Positions 47,030 through 56,956 of a stretch of DNA of 64,000 nt are shown in pieces. Source of the DNA: Purshia tridentata. Its lineage: Eukaryota > Streptophyta > Magnoliopsida > Rosales > Rosaceae. The translations under genes were made by a program, and so were the position numbers. Under the pieces are notes generated by a model. It had not been told where the DNA came from, made no database searches, and saw only the letters and a list, made by a program, of their open reading frames with translations. The DNA is taken from positions 30,275-94,274 of the forward strand of contig QANT01006504.1 in NCBI GenBank assembly GCA_003254885.1, read 5' to 3'. Position 1 is the stretch's first letter, and each line of letters starts with the position of its first letter.

Positions 47030-47176
47030 GCTGCAACCCATGACTCCCTCGGAACGTTCTAGAAGTTAACTCTAAATGTAGAAGATCAACGGCAGTGAGC
47101 CTTCCCGAGCTCAAGATTTCTAAAACCAAGTGTGACGCAAGTCCTCTATTGAAACTGGCCTATACCCCGCCGCCAT
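47030..47176 (-). pseudogene. RCC1-family/F-box-like protein, N-terminal exon fragment, frameshifted
   Basis: Minus-strand reading from ATG 47176 gives MAAGYRPVSIEDL. After one missing base (within TTGCGTCACAC, near 47127) it continues SHLVLEILSSGRLTAVDLL, then HLELTSRTFRGSHGL. I recognise this as the conserved N-terminal region of a plant RCC1-repeat family protein that carries an F-box-like segment before the beta-propeller; the recognition is from memory. The sequence diverges after the GSHGL motif, where a downstream exon or a truncation should be. The single-base loss and lack of RCC1 repeats nearby argue for a relic. A sequencing error at one base is an alternative. Confidence 0.5.
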
Positions 47177-47930
47177 TATAAGAAAATTTCAAAACTTTAA
47201 ATCCACCAATAAATACCAAGTAATATCTATGTGTTTTCCCCTTCAATATGTATTCAAAGTAATTGAGCTTCTCAGTGAAAGGGTCAAATTTTTAGGCGAA
47301 ATCTGAGGCAATTAAAGCAGCAGATATAGAAAATATCAGAAGGGAGAAAAATGTAGGAAATAGAATACAAGAAGGGGGGCTTAGATGAAAAATTCACAGG
47401 TTTTTGATCAAATGATTGGGAATAAAACATTAGAAGGGTCAAATATCACAACCCTTTTTGCAAGATTATCCAAAAAATGAGACCTTTTACCTGCAAATTA
47501 CAGAGTAAGACCCAATCAATCAAGGAACAGTGATATAGAGCAACAATTCAAAACCCCCCAACGATCGAAATTGAATGAAATGAAAACTTACCAAAAAGAA
47601 AATGTGGGTGGAGATTTTGAGGCTTTTGGGTGGCGATCTCTTGACTTTTTGTGTCCGAAAGGTTGAGAAATTGAAGTCTAAGCTGGTGAATAAAGTTGGG
47701 GTTTCTGAATTCTGAGCTTTTAAAGCAAATTAAGGAATTTAATTTTGAATTTTGAATTGGGTTTTGAGGGCGAGGTAGAAAACGAGTTGGGAAATGAAAT
47801 NGGGCGAGGTAGAAAACGAGTTGGGGAATGAAATGAGAATGAGAATGAGAATGAGAATTGGGGAATGAAATGAGAATGAGAATTGGGTTTTCAAATGGCA
47901 CTGCTGCTGCTACTACGTACACAACACAAA
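47177..47930 (-). promoter_or_regulatory. Possible 5' UTR/leader of the RCC1-like relic, with assembly gap
   Basis: Upstream (minus strand) of the exon fragment lies a leader-like segment. A splice-donor-like GGTAAGTTTTC reads on the minus strand near 47592-47582, so the open frame at 47548-47922 may be untranslated leader. It is low-complexity (GAATGA repeats at 47826-47885). The N at 47801 sits between two 33-bp copies. Confidence 0.3.
47768..47834. other. Assembly gap: N at 47801 flanked by 33-bp direct copies
   Basis: Bases 47768-47800 and 47802-47834 are identical except for one position (GGGAAATG versus GGGGAATG). This is the pattern of two overlapping contig ends placed side by side without merging. 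Confidence 0.85.
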
Positions 47931-48280
47931 CACCTGCCCTTCCTGGTATAACTGTCTCTTACTATACAATACCGGGTCCTCAATCCCATTGACGCACACC
48001 ATTGATAACAAGACTTTATAATATTTGGTGGCTCTAATAACATATGTCAATCTACCTTTTAAAAAGTTAAGCTGTTTAATGGAAAGCCCCAATGTAGATT
48101 TTTAGCTTTATACACATTGATCTAAAATTGGGATCTCTTAATATATTGATTTTTATTATCATCATTTACAAAATTCCATATTTGGCAACATATATATATG
48201 AGATAATTACTGTAAGATACATATTTTGTATCTTATTTAGTCTCTAGTACACTAATTAAACAAACCCCATATTTGGCAAC

Positions 48281-48317
<37 letters not shown>

Positions 48318-48939
48318 GTGGACAAAGAGGAAGAAGAGGCAAAAGAATTAAAAATTATAAGGACATAATAACCACCCCCACATCGCTGGAATGCAAGTAG
48401 GAGGTCCCAGATAACTTTAAACTATGACAGTTCATGGACCTCATGGCAATATATATACAAAAGAATGATATAATATACAAAAAGCTAGCTCATATTTACA
48501 AAAAGCTAGCTCGTGTGCTATTTGCCAGCTAAGTCTTAGCGGGAAAAGAGAAAAATCTTACCAAAAAAGAAAAAGAAAAAGAACAAGGCTTTACATTTAC
48601 AATCAGCTTTTAGCTTCACAAGCAATTTATTCTTATTTGATGAAGGCCATAACCTAATGTTGACTGTTGGCTAGGGTTGGTTTTTCTTACCTAAATATCA
48701 AAGATTACCGACTTCCGAGCTGATTCTGTGCCGATCGGTACAGTTGATTTCATAGAATATTGGTATCGATATGATATTGAAACCATATCGACTACATCAG
48801 TGTCGGACACGCGATCAAATTTCACACGCCGTCATAATACCAACTCCAAAAATTATAACGATAGTATTAAAATTGGCTGAAGAAAAAGTATATTCCTTTT
48901 CTGATATGTATGAAACCATTACAACGTGCTACTCCTACA
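47931..48939. other. Intergenic sequence with TA microsatellite
   Basis: No gene is supported. A TA repeat occupies about 48281-48313. The words CATATTTGGCAACATATAT occur twice (near 48178 and 48269). A GGTATCGATATGATATTGAAACC palindromic stretch lies near 48761-48784. Confidence 0.45.
48281..48313 (+). repeat. TA microsatellite
   Basis: A near-perfect (TA)n run of about 33 bp, interrupted once near its left end. Confidence 0.9.
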
Positions 48940-49975
48940 TAGGCCTAAGTATACAAAAGCTATAATTACATATCCGTATAATTAAGCTACTGAACAAATT
49001 TACATATGGCAAGTATTTCATTCCTTGATTCTTGTCAATCAGACTACACCAAATAGGATGGAAATAGTTGACTTTTATAACACTCTTCCTCAAGTTGGTG
49101 AGTGAATGTTGTGAACAGCCAACTTGCTCAATAGGGACCGAAAAGTTTCCTACCCTAGAGCCTTTGTGAACATGTTGGCCGTTGCCTTGAGGATGGAACA
49201 ACTTGTGATTATAGAACCCTCTTGGATTTTGTCTCTAACAAAATGACAATCTATCTCTATATGTCGAGTTCTTTCATGGAAGACAAGATTAGTTGCAATA
49301 TGAAGAGCAACCTGATTATCACAGTATAGCACCGTTGGGCCTATATTTTATATATGTAAATCACATAAAAGACTTTGAAGCCAAGATAACTCGCAACTTG
49401 CCATACTCAACTTGCGATATTCCGCTTCCGTTGAGGATAATGAGGCCGTTCTTTGCTTTTAATTTTCCAAAAAATTAATGAATCTCCTAGAAAAACACAT
49501 TAGCATGAAGTAGATCGGCTACTTGTGGGACACCCAGCCCAATCAGAATCATAGTAAGCCTTCAGTTTTAACGAGCTTTGTGATGAAAAAAGTATGCCTT
49601 GCCTAAGCGTGCTTTTCAAATATCAAAGAACACGCAAGGCTGCATCTTAGTGAGGCTTGTGAGGTTGTTGCATAAAACTGCTTAAAATATGCACTGAATA
49701 AGTAATATCGGGCCAGGTAATAGTGAGGTATATCAAGCGCCTCACTAGCCGTTGACATTTTGATGGATTAGGAATCAAGTCACCTTCATCAAGAAGTAGT
49801 TTCAAGTTCTGCTCCCTAGGAAAATCTGCAGGTCTTGCTCCCAACACGCCTACATCATCGAGTATATTCAACAAGTATTTTCGTTGGGAAATAAAAATGC
49901 CCTTTTTGGAGCGTGCTACTTCTTTACCCAAAAAATACTTGAGATTCCCAAGATCCTTAATCTCATTGCGTGTAT
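48940..49975 (-). pseudogene. Old Ty1/copia relic: RT C-terminus, RNase H, LTR start
   Basis: Minus-strand translation from about 49975 gives LGKEVARSKKGIFISQRKY and a WPDITYSVHILSSFMQ segment, the RT-to-RNase H connection of copia pol. Further down it gives [20 protein letters not shown] and [11 protein letters not shown] (49332-49240), the RNase H C-terminus. Then AACTTGAGGAAGAG and TGTTATAAAAG (49096-49072) follow, as a polypurine tract and 3' LTR start. Frames are broken many times, including in the 49340-49640 stretch. It is older than the copia element to its right, whose insertion at 50114 lies just beyond its RT end. Confidence 0.8.
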
Positions 49976-50113
49976 CTAAAAATATATAAAATAATAGTCA
50001 GATCAAGTTATAGTAAGGGTGAAGGTATAATTGCAAAAACAAAAACAAAAGAATGATGTGTATTATTTAATTAAGTAGAAATTAATTAAAACCATTAAAT
50101 TTGGGTTGTATAA

Positions 50114-50338
50114 TGTTAAGGAGAAACCGCCACATTCATATGGTGGCTTCAAACCTAGTTATGACTAATTAAAGTGTCTTTCCGTTGTGCAGTTATTGTG
50201 CAGTTTATTAGTATAGTTATTACAATATTATGTATGGTTGATTGCAGTTTCGGTTACCATGTAAATGCTCAGCCATATAATTGTATAAATACTCTATATC
50301 TATGTGTGATCAATATTAAGAAAGAATCAATTTCTACA
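50114..50338 (+). repeat. Copia B 5' LTR (225 bp)
   Basis: It starts TGTTAAGGAGAAACC and ends TTTCTACA. A TATAAATACTC segment near 50283-50293 fits a TATA box. Confidence 0.95.
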
Positions 50339-50350
50339 TGGTATCAGAGC
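50339..50350 (+). other. Copia B primer-binding site
   Basis: TGGTATCAGAGC, complementary to the 3' end of initiator tRNA-Met, abuts the 5' LTR directly. Confidence 0.95.
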
Positions 50351-50379
50351 AATAGCTTTCAACTCTGTCTTGCTTCCGT

Positions 50380-53300
50380 CCATGTGGCTTCCTCCTCTAC
50401 TACTACTGTTTTCCCTACCTCCACTCCAAACCTTGCTTCTCTTGTCTCTTCAAAACTCAATGACGCCAACTACCTTCTTTGGGAAAGTCAAGTCAAGCCT
50501 TATTTCATTGGTCAGAATCTTTGGCGATATATGGATGGATCTCATCCTTGCCCACCTTCCACCATCGTCCCTGTTGCGTCCAAAGCCTCTGTTGATGCCA
50601 CCGTCACCATTGTTGCTCCAGCTCCAGTCCCCAATCCCGATTACCTCACCTGGTTTCAAGCAGATCAATATGTCCTCAGTCTACTTCGTGGCACTCTTTC
50701 CGAACCAACTCTTGCCTATATCGTTGGTTTTAATACCTTCAAGGAAGTCTGGGATTGCCTTCACAACACTTTCTCTCAAAATTTCATTGCTAATGCTGCT
50801 CAACTAAAGTTTCAACTTCTCTCTGCTCAAAAAGGATCAAAGACGATTCCTGAATATCTTTCTCACATCAAAAGCTTGTCGGATCAATTGGCTGCCATCC
50901 GTGAACTTGTCTCTCCTACAGATTTGGTTTATTATGCTCTTCGTAGGTTGGGACCTGACTACATGATGTTGGTGACTGCCATTCTCCAATCCCCACCTCT
51001 ACCTAGTTTTTCAGAGTTGCGTTCTTGCATCTTGGCTTTTGATGCTCAACAGATACTTACTTTTGCTTAGGCACAGCCCCCTTCTACTGCCTTTTATTCT
51101 GCCTAAAATTCTTCTCGGTCTAATAATTGTGGTCTTGGACAAAGGAATCAGCATCAGTCTCATTAGAATTTCTCTCGTCAACAGTCATCTCGACCCACCT
51201 ATGGTGGCCGTCCCTCTTCGCCACAATGCAATAACCAGCAGCGTCATAATCAGCAGCGTGCTCTTCCTTCCTCTGGCCTCTTAGGACCTTCTCCAGCTTC
51301 ACGCCGTCCTCTTCAATGTTGGAATTGTCTTCAATTTGGTCATATTGCCTCTCGGTGTCCTCAGTCTTATTCCACCTCAGACAACTCTCGTGCTTTTGTT
51401 GCGTCCACCTCCAACCCCACTTGGTATTTGGATTCGGGGGCTACTAACCACATGACCCCTGATGCTCGCTCTCTTACCCCCAATACTAATCATGCTTCTT
51501 CCGATGGTGTCATAATTGGTAATGGTGCCTCGCTTCCCATCATTCACTTTGGTAAACTTTCATTTTCATCTGGTCTTTTGTCTTTCGTCTTTTTGATGTT
51601 CTTCATGTTCCTTCTTTAAGTAAGAATCTTTTATCCGTTGCTCAGTTCACTCAAGATCATCTTGTTTCCATTACTTTTTATCCCTGGGGTTATGTCATTC
51701 GTGATTTGAAAACTAACATTCTTCTGTTTCAGGGCCGATGTAAAGACGGTCTGTATCCCATTTTTCCTACCTTAGCAACATAATCTCTTGCTCGTTCTAA
51801 GACTGCTTTGGCTTCTGAGTTTGCATTGTCGTCTTGGGCACCCATCCCATCGAGTGCTCACTTCTCTAGCTTCTAGTTCTTTGTTAGGGTCTACTTTTCA
51901 TTTATCAAATAATAATTGTAGCCATTGTGCATCAGCTAAATCTGTTCGTCTTTCCTTTTCTTCTCATGAGCAATGTTCTTTTGTTCCTTTTAATTTAATA
52001 CACTCTGATGTTTGGATGTCTCCTATTCCTTCTGTCTCTGGTTTTTGATACTATGTTTTGTTTACTGATGATTTTACCTGCTATTCTTGGATCTTTCCTA
52101 TGCGTCATAAATCAAAGGTTTTCACTCATTTTACTAATTTTGTTGCTTATGTGCAAACTCAATTTTCCTCTTCTATTAAGCAATTTCAGAGTGATGGGGG
52201 CCTTCAAACAATTTTTTGCTAGCAATGGGATTGTGCATCATTTTTCGTGTCCACATACACCCCAACAAAATGGTTTGGCCGAACGAAAACATCGTCATAT
52301 AGCTGACATGGGATGTACTCTTCTTCTCACGGCTCATTTGCCTCACAACTTATGGGTTGAAGCTTTTTGTACGGCAGTTTACTTAGTCAATCGTCTTCCC
52401 ACCCTGGTTCTCCAATGGGCTTCACCCTATCATGCCTTGTTTGGGCGACATCCGAACTACTCTCTTCTTCGGACCTTCGGTTGTACTTGCTATCCTTTTC
52501 TTGGTGATTATACTTCACATAAATTGGAACCCCGTTCCTTTGCTTGTGTTTTTTTTGGTTACAGTGATCACTACCGTGGATATCGGTTGCCTCCACCTCT
52601 CTTCAGGCCGTCTCTATACATCTCGACATGTCGTCTTTCATGAGGATCAATTTCTTTTTTCCAGCAGCCCAGCTCCTGCCACCAACTTGGAGCCTTTTTT
52701 TTCTTCTAATTGGGCTTCCACTTGAGCCTCCATCTAGGCCTCCACTTCAGCTCAATTCATCCCTTGTTCATGGGCCCACTTCTATTCTACCGCAAGCACC
52801 AACCGCCACATCAATGTCACCACCAGATTGTTTTGACAATCCCCTTACTGATCTCACTACCCCGTCACCCCTTGCTGCTCTTGGATCTCTTGCTATTGCT
52901 ACGGACTTGTCACTTACACATATGGCCTCCTCCCCTCCTACCATTTCCCCCTTACCAGATAATTCATCATCCTTTGATCTTGGATCTTCCCTACCTAGCT
53001 TAGATGACATAGGCTCGGTTGCCACAGCACTTGCACTTCTAGTCCATGGTCGCTCCAGCCCCATTCATACCCGATCTAAATCAGGCATTTTCAAGCCTAA
53101 AATTCGGTCAGATTTTGCAGTTCGCTATCCTCTACCTTTTGTTTTTAGTGCTATTGTTCACAGTGATGTTGAACCTACCTGTTACACGCAAGCTTCTCAT
53201 TCTCCTGAATGGAAGCAGGCAATGATTGATGAATTCAATGCTCTTCTTAGACAGGGTACTTGGTCTTTAGTTCCGGCTTCTCCAACTCTCCATACAGTTG

Positions 53301-54252
53301 GATGCAAATGGGTCTTTAAGGTGAAACGTCGCTCGGATGGCACTATTGAGCGTCACAAAGCCCGCTTGGTAGCAAAAGGGTTTCACCAACAACCTGGAGT
53401 TGATTATTTTGACACCTTTAGCCCTGTTGTGAAACCCACTACCATTCGTACAATTCTCAGTTTGGCCATTTCTTCCGGTTGGGCTCTTCGTCAACTTGAT
53501 GTTAAAAATGGGTGTAGAGTTCGAAATCACAGATCCTGGTCAATTGCATTATTTCCTTGGGGTTGAAATCTCCTACTTGGCAGATTTGGTACATCTCACT
53601 CAAAATAAATATACTCTTGATCTCCTTCAACAAAGTAGTCTCTTAGAATGCAAACCGGCTCCCACACCTATGGCTTCCAAGGGGTCTCTCTCTCGCACTC
53701 ATGGCTCTCCACTACTAGATCCTACCTCCTATCGTCAACTTGTTGGTGCCTTACTACTTAACACTCAAACGACCTGATATTGCATATGCTGTGCAACATG
53801 TCTCTCAATTCATGGGTGCTCCTAGTGATGTTCATTTTATAGCTGTTAAGCTAATTCTTCGTTACTTGAAAGGTACGTTAGGTCGTGGCCTTCCTGTTTA
53901 TCGATCCCCGACTTCCATTATTCTTGTTGCTTACTCTGATGCAGATTGGGCGGGGTGTCCTGATACCCGTCGATCTACCACGGGTTATTGTGTATTTTTG
54001 GGTCCTAATCTCATATCTTGGAGTGTGAAAAAGCAACGCACAGTCTCTCGTTCCAGTGCCGAAGCGGAGTATCGTGCTCTTGCATATGCTTGTGCTGATA
54101 CTATCTGGATCCAAGGCCTTTTACAAGAGCTTCGTTTTCCGACCTCTCATCCAGTGCTTCTCAACTGTGATAATCTTTCAGCCACCTACATGGCTGCCAA
54201 TCCTGTGTTCCATGCCCGTACCAAACACATTGCTCTTGATTATCACTCTTGA
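50380..54252 (+). pseudogene. Copia B gag-pol, stops, frameshifts and loss of RT core
   Basis: Gag starts near 50380 (ASSSTTTVFPT; the expected initiator ATG reads GTG) and runs to TAG 51068. Further stops occur near 51105 and 51165. A knuckle CWNCLQFGHIASRC lies near 51317-51358 and a protease DSG at 51431-51439. The integrase has HPSHR..., HSDVW, FRVMGAFKQF (eroded) and NGLAERKHR. The RT begins [14 protein letters not shown] and QLDVKN (53493-53509), then jumps directly to [20 protein letters not shown]. The YVDD block and roughly 100-150 codons are therefore missing, with the junction inside TTAAAAATGGG. RNase H (YSDADWAGC, SSAEAEYRA) follows. A 13-bp tandem duplication shifts the frame at the end. 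Confidence 0.95.
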
Positions 54253-54259
54253 TTATCAC
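54234..54259 (+). repeat. 13-bp tandem duplication in copia B RNase H
   Basis: TCTTGATTATCAC occurs twice in a row (54234-54246 and 54247-54259). The extra copy changes the frame after HIALDYH and ends the reading at 54252. Confidence 0.95.
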
Positions 54260-54417
54260 TTTGTTCGTGAACGTGTCACTTCTTGAAGTCACAAAGTTCA
54301 GTTTATTTCTTCTGTTTATCAACTCGCTGATGTCTTCACCAAAGGTCTTCCTACGGATCGTTTTGAACGTTTAGTATCCAAACTTGTCTCCTATCCAGCG
54401 TCAAGTTTGCGGGGGAG

Positions 54418-54643
54418 TGTTAAGGAGAAACCGCCACATTCATATGGTGGCTTCAATCCTAGTTATGGCTAATTAAAGTGTCTTTCCATTGTGCAGTTAT
54501 TGTGCAGTTTATTAGTATAGTTATTACAATATTATTGTATGGTTGATTGCAGTTTCGGTTACCATGTAAATGCTCAGCCATATAATTGTATAAATACTCT
54601 GTATCTATGTGTGATCAATATTAAGAAAGAATCAGTTTCTACA
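54418..54643 (+). repeat. Copia B 3' LTR (226 bp)
   Basis: It follows the purine tract GCGGGGGAG and matches the 5' LTR except for about five substitutions and one inserted base. Confidence 0.95.
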
Positions 54644-54648
54644 TATAA

Positions 54649-55139
54649 GATGGTCTTTCAATAAATAAGATATTAATTTTATATTAAAAATAGATGGTGA
54701 TGTGTCTAATGCTGATCACAAAAATAATAAAAGAATGATGTGTATTATTTAATTTTGGCACAAAACCCAAATTCAGCTCCACTCACATCTTAAAATAACA
54801 CCAAACCCCTTATCCATAAAACCCAGATGCTCTCCTTTGACATTTCGGATCTGCTATTCGCAATTGATCAGACCAATTTGAAAAATGGGTTTGCTTTTCG
54901 GCTTTTGGATCTAAATTGGTTGGATGAAGCAATCCATTTATCCAACCATTGACTCTGACAAATGGGTTTCCTGCTGGATCTAGATCGGGAACAAATGAAA
55001 AGGCAACGGTCTTGGGGTAGAGAGAGAGTTGGGGTGGAAGAAAGGCAAATGACAAATTTTTGTTGTTGACAAAGAATTAAATTTTGAATCTTAAGAAAAT
55101 TTTGAGGGTTCAAATATATGAAAATTTTGAAAGAATTTT
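54649..55139. other. Intergenic sequence, unassigned
   Basis: No recognisable domain. Open frames on the minus strand (54810-55113) are short and serine/proline-rich without a family match I know; they could be old UTR or chance. The string AAAGAATGATGTGTATTATT near 54729-54748 also occurs left of copia B near 50048-50067. Confidence 0.35.
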
Positions 55140-55597
55140 GATTTTGTTAAAAATTTAAACTAAAAAAATTGAAGCTTTCAATAAAATTTTGATAATTTTG
55201 ATTCGGTAATATTTCGAGACCTCAAAACAATAGAAATTTCAAGGAAATGTTTGAAATTTAATTCCTTGGTCTTTGATAAGAATATTTATTAGGCTTATTC
55301 ATATATTTGCAACTTGAAAAATAAAATTTTCTTTTCACTTTGCTACTTGAAAGTTAAATCGTCCCAATGATTTTGTTAAAAATTTAAACTAAAAAAATTG
55401 AAACTTTCTATAAAATTTTGATAATTTTGATTCGGTAATATTTCGAGACCTCAAAACAATAGAAATTTCAAGGAAATGTTTGAAATTTAATTCCTTGGTC
55501 TTTGATAAGAATATTTAATAGGCTTATTCATATATTTGCAACTTGAAAAATAAAATTTTATTTTCACTTTGCTACTTGAAAGTTAAATCGTCCCACT
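55140..55597 (+). repeat. Tandem duplication, 229-bp period
   Basis: Two head-to-tail copies start with GATTTTGTTAAAAATTTAAAC at 55140 and 55369. They share an internal GATTCGGTAATATTTCGAGACC and end in TTAAATCGTCCCA. The copies differ at only a few bases, so the duplication is recent. Both are AT-rich and non-coding. Confidence 0.9.
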
Positions 55598-55945
55598 TTA
55601 TCCCTTGAACTTTACAAATGACTCCTAATAGTTAAGTTTTGTCTAACTTCATCCATTATTTCAGTTTTTATCTCACATTTTACTCGAATTTTGATATATC
55701 AAACCTCCACCAAAATCAACAATCTTATACTCGTTTTGAAGTTATGCATCTCCTCTTTACAACCATATAAAAATCACTCAAAACATAGCTTTATAACTCT
55801 AGATAATGAATGAGTTAAGGGTGTAAATGAGAGTGACAAGTTCTAAGGGCAAACTGAAGGATTTAACTTTCAGAAAGTAAAGTAAAAAAAAAGTATGTTT
55901 CAAAGGATAAATCCACAAATAAGCCTATTTAATATTAAGAGCATT
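55598..55945. other. AT-rich intergenic sequence
   Basis: Resembles dispersed intergenic repeats with phrases such as TTGAACTTTACAAATGACTCC. No gene seen. Confidence 0.35.
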
Positions 55946-56521
55946 ATGGACATTTCACTTGAATATTAAGGGCATAATGAACCTTTCACACGAATATTGA
56001 GAACATTATGAACATTTACACAAAAAAGAGTTATAAAATTAATTTTTGGGCTACAGAGTAAAAAACTCAACATTGATTAAGAGGGATTATTTAATAAAAT
56101 TACCCTATAACTTTTCTTCAATATCAACATTGCGTGCATTATTTCATCCAAATAAAAATGCGTATTCATGTCAACCAAACTATGAGAATCTTCACATAAT
56201 ATTATTGCAAGTTTACAACTACTAAAGTGACAAATGGACATTTCACTTGAATATTAAGGGCATAATGAGCCTTTCACACGAATATTGAGAAAATTATGAA
56301 CATTTACACAAAAAAGAGTTATAAAATAAATTTTTGGGCTACAGAGTAAAAAACTCAACATTGATTAAGAGGGATTATTGAATAAAATTACCCTATAACT
56401 TTTCTTCAATATCAACATTGCGTGCATTATTTCATCCAAATAAAAATGCGTATTCATGTCAACCAAACTATGAGAATCTTCACATAATATTATTGCAAGT
56501 TTACAACTACTAAAGTGACAC
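55946..56521 (+). repeat. Tandem duplication, 288-bp period
   Basis: Copies at about 55946-56233 and 56234-56521 both begin ATGGACATTTCACTTGAATA and contain CATTGCGTGCATTATTTCATC. They are nearly identical. The block lies about 0.45 kb from the 3' end of the NLR gene, outside its predicted 3' UTR. Confidence 0.9.
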
Positions 56522-56956
56522 ATTGAATCCAATATTAATACATGCAAATACACACTAACAATATTAAATGCGGCTAACAAACAAAGTCTTGGCCATTATT
56601 CGATTCAAAAAGATGCAGAAAAAACTATCAAAAGCAATCTTTTAAGCTTCACACACAAAGAACGGTCCAATTTCTTCTCGGATAAACTGGATATAGTCTC
56701 CAGTACTTCTCCAAGTCTGCAAATTATATATAAGACAAAAGTAATACAGTAAATAATCAAATAAAATCCAGTGCAAATATTATGTGGCTCACGAAATCAG
56801 CTTGTAGATATTTTCCTTTTTGTCCATGGACAAAATATATATGACTTGTAGACAATAAGAAGAATATCTTACATATAAAGATTTTAATTTTGAGTGATTA
56901 AGTTTAGGAAAGTTTCAATGCAAGGTTAAAAAACTTACCCTTCGGGGTGAAGAAGA
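56522..56956 (-). promoter_or_regulatory. NLR 3' UTR with predicted intron
   Basis: After the stop codon (56957-56959) the minus strand reads a splice-donor-like GGGTAAGTTT with GT at 56938-56937. It reads an acceptor-like ATTTGCAG with AG at 56718-56717, predicting a 222-bp intron in the 3' UTR. The NLR relic at 41780-41945 keeps the same donor position. The poly(A) site was not identified. Confidence 0.45.

Larger units (their letters stand above)
50114..54643 (+). mobile_element. Ty1/copia retrotransposon B (Ale/Retrofit-like), internally deleted
   Basis: 5' LTR 50114-50338, PBS TGGTATCAGAGC at 50339-50350, PPT at about 54409-54417, 3' LTR 54418-54643, and target duplication TATAA at 50109-50113 and 54644-54648. 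The LTRs (225 and 226 bp) differ at about five positions plus one indel. Short LTRs, a UBN2-type gag and a small total size (4,530 bp) suggest the Ale/Retrofit group, which is inference. The pol has lost the RT catalytic part. Confidence 0.95.

Noticed and set aside
54810-55113. Two minus-strand 81-codon frames as a small gene
   Set aside because: No motif, no support from the opposite reading, and both are of a length expected by chance.
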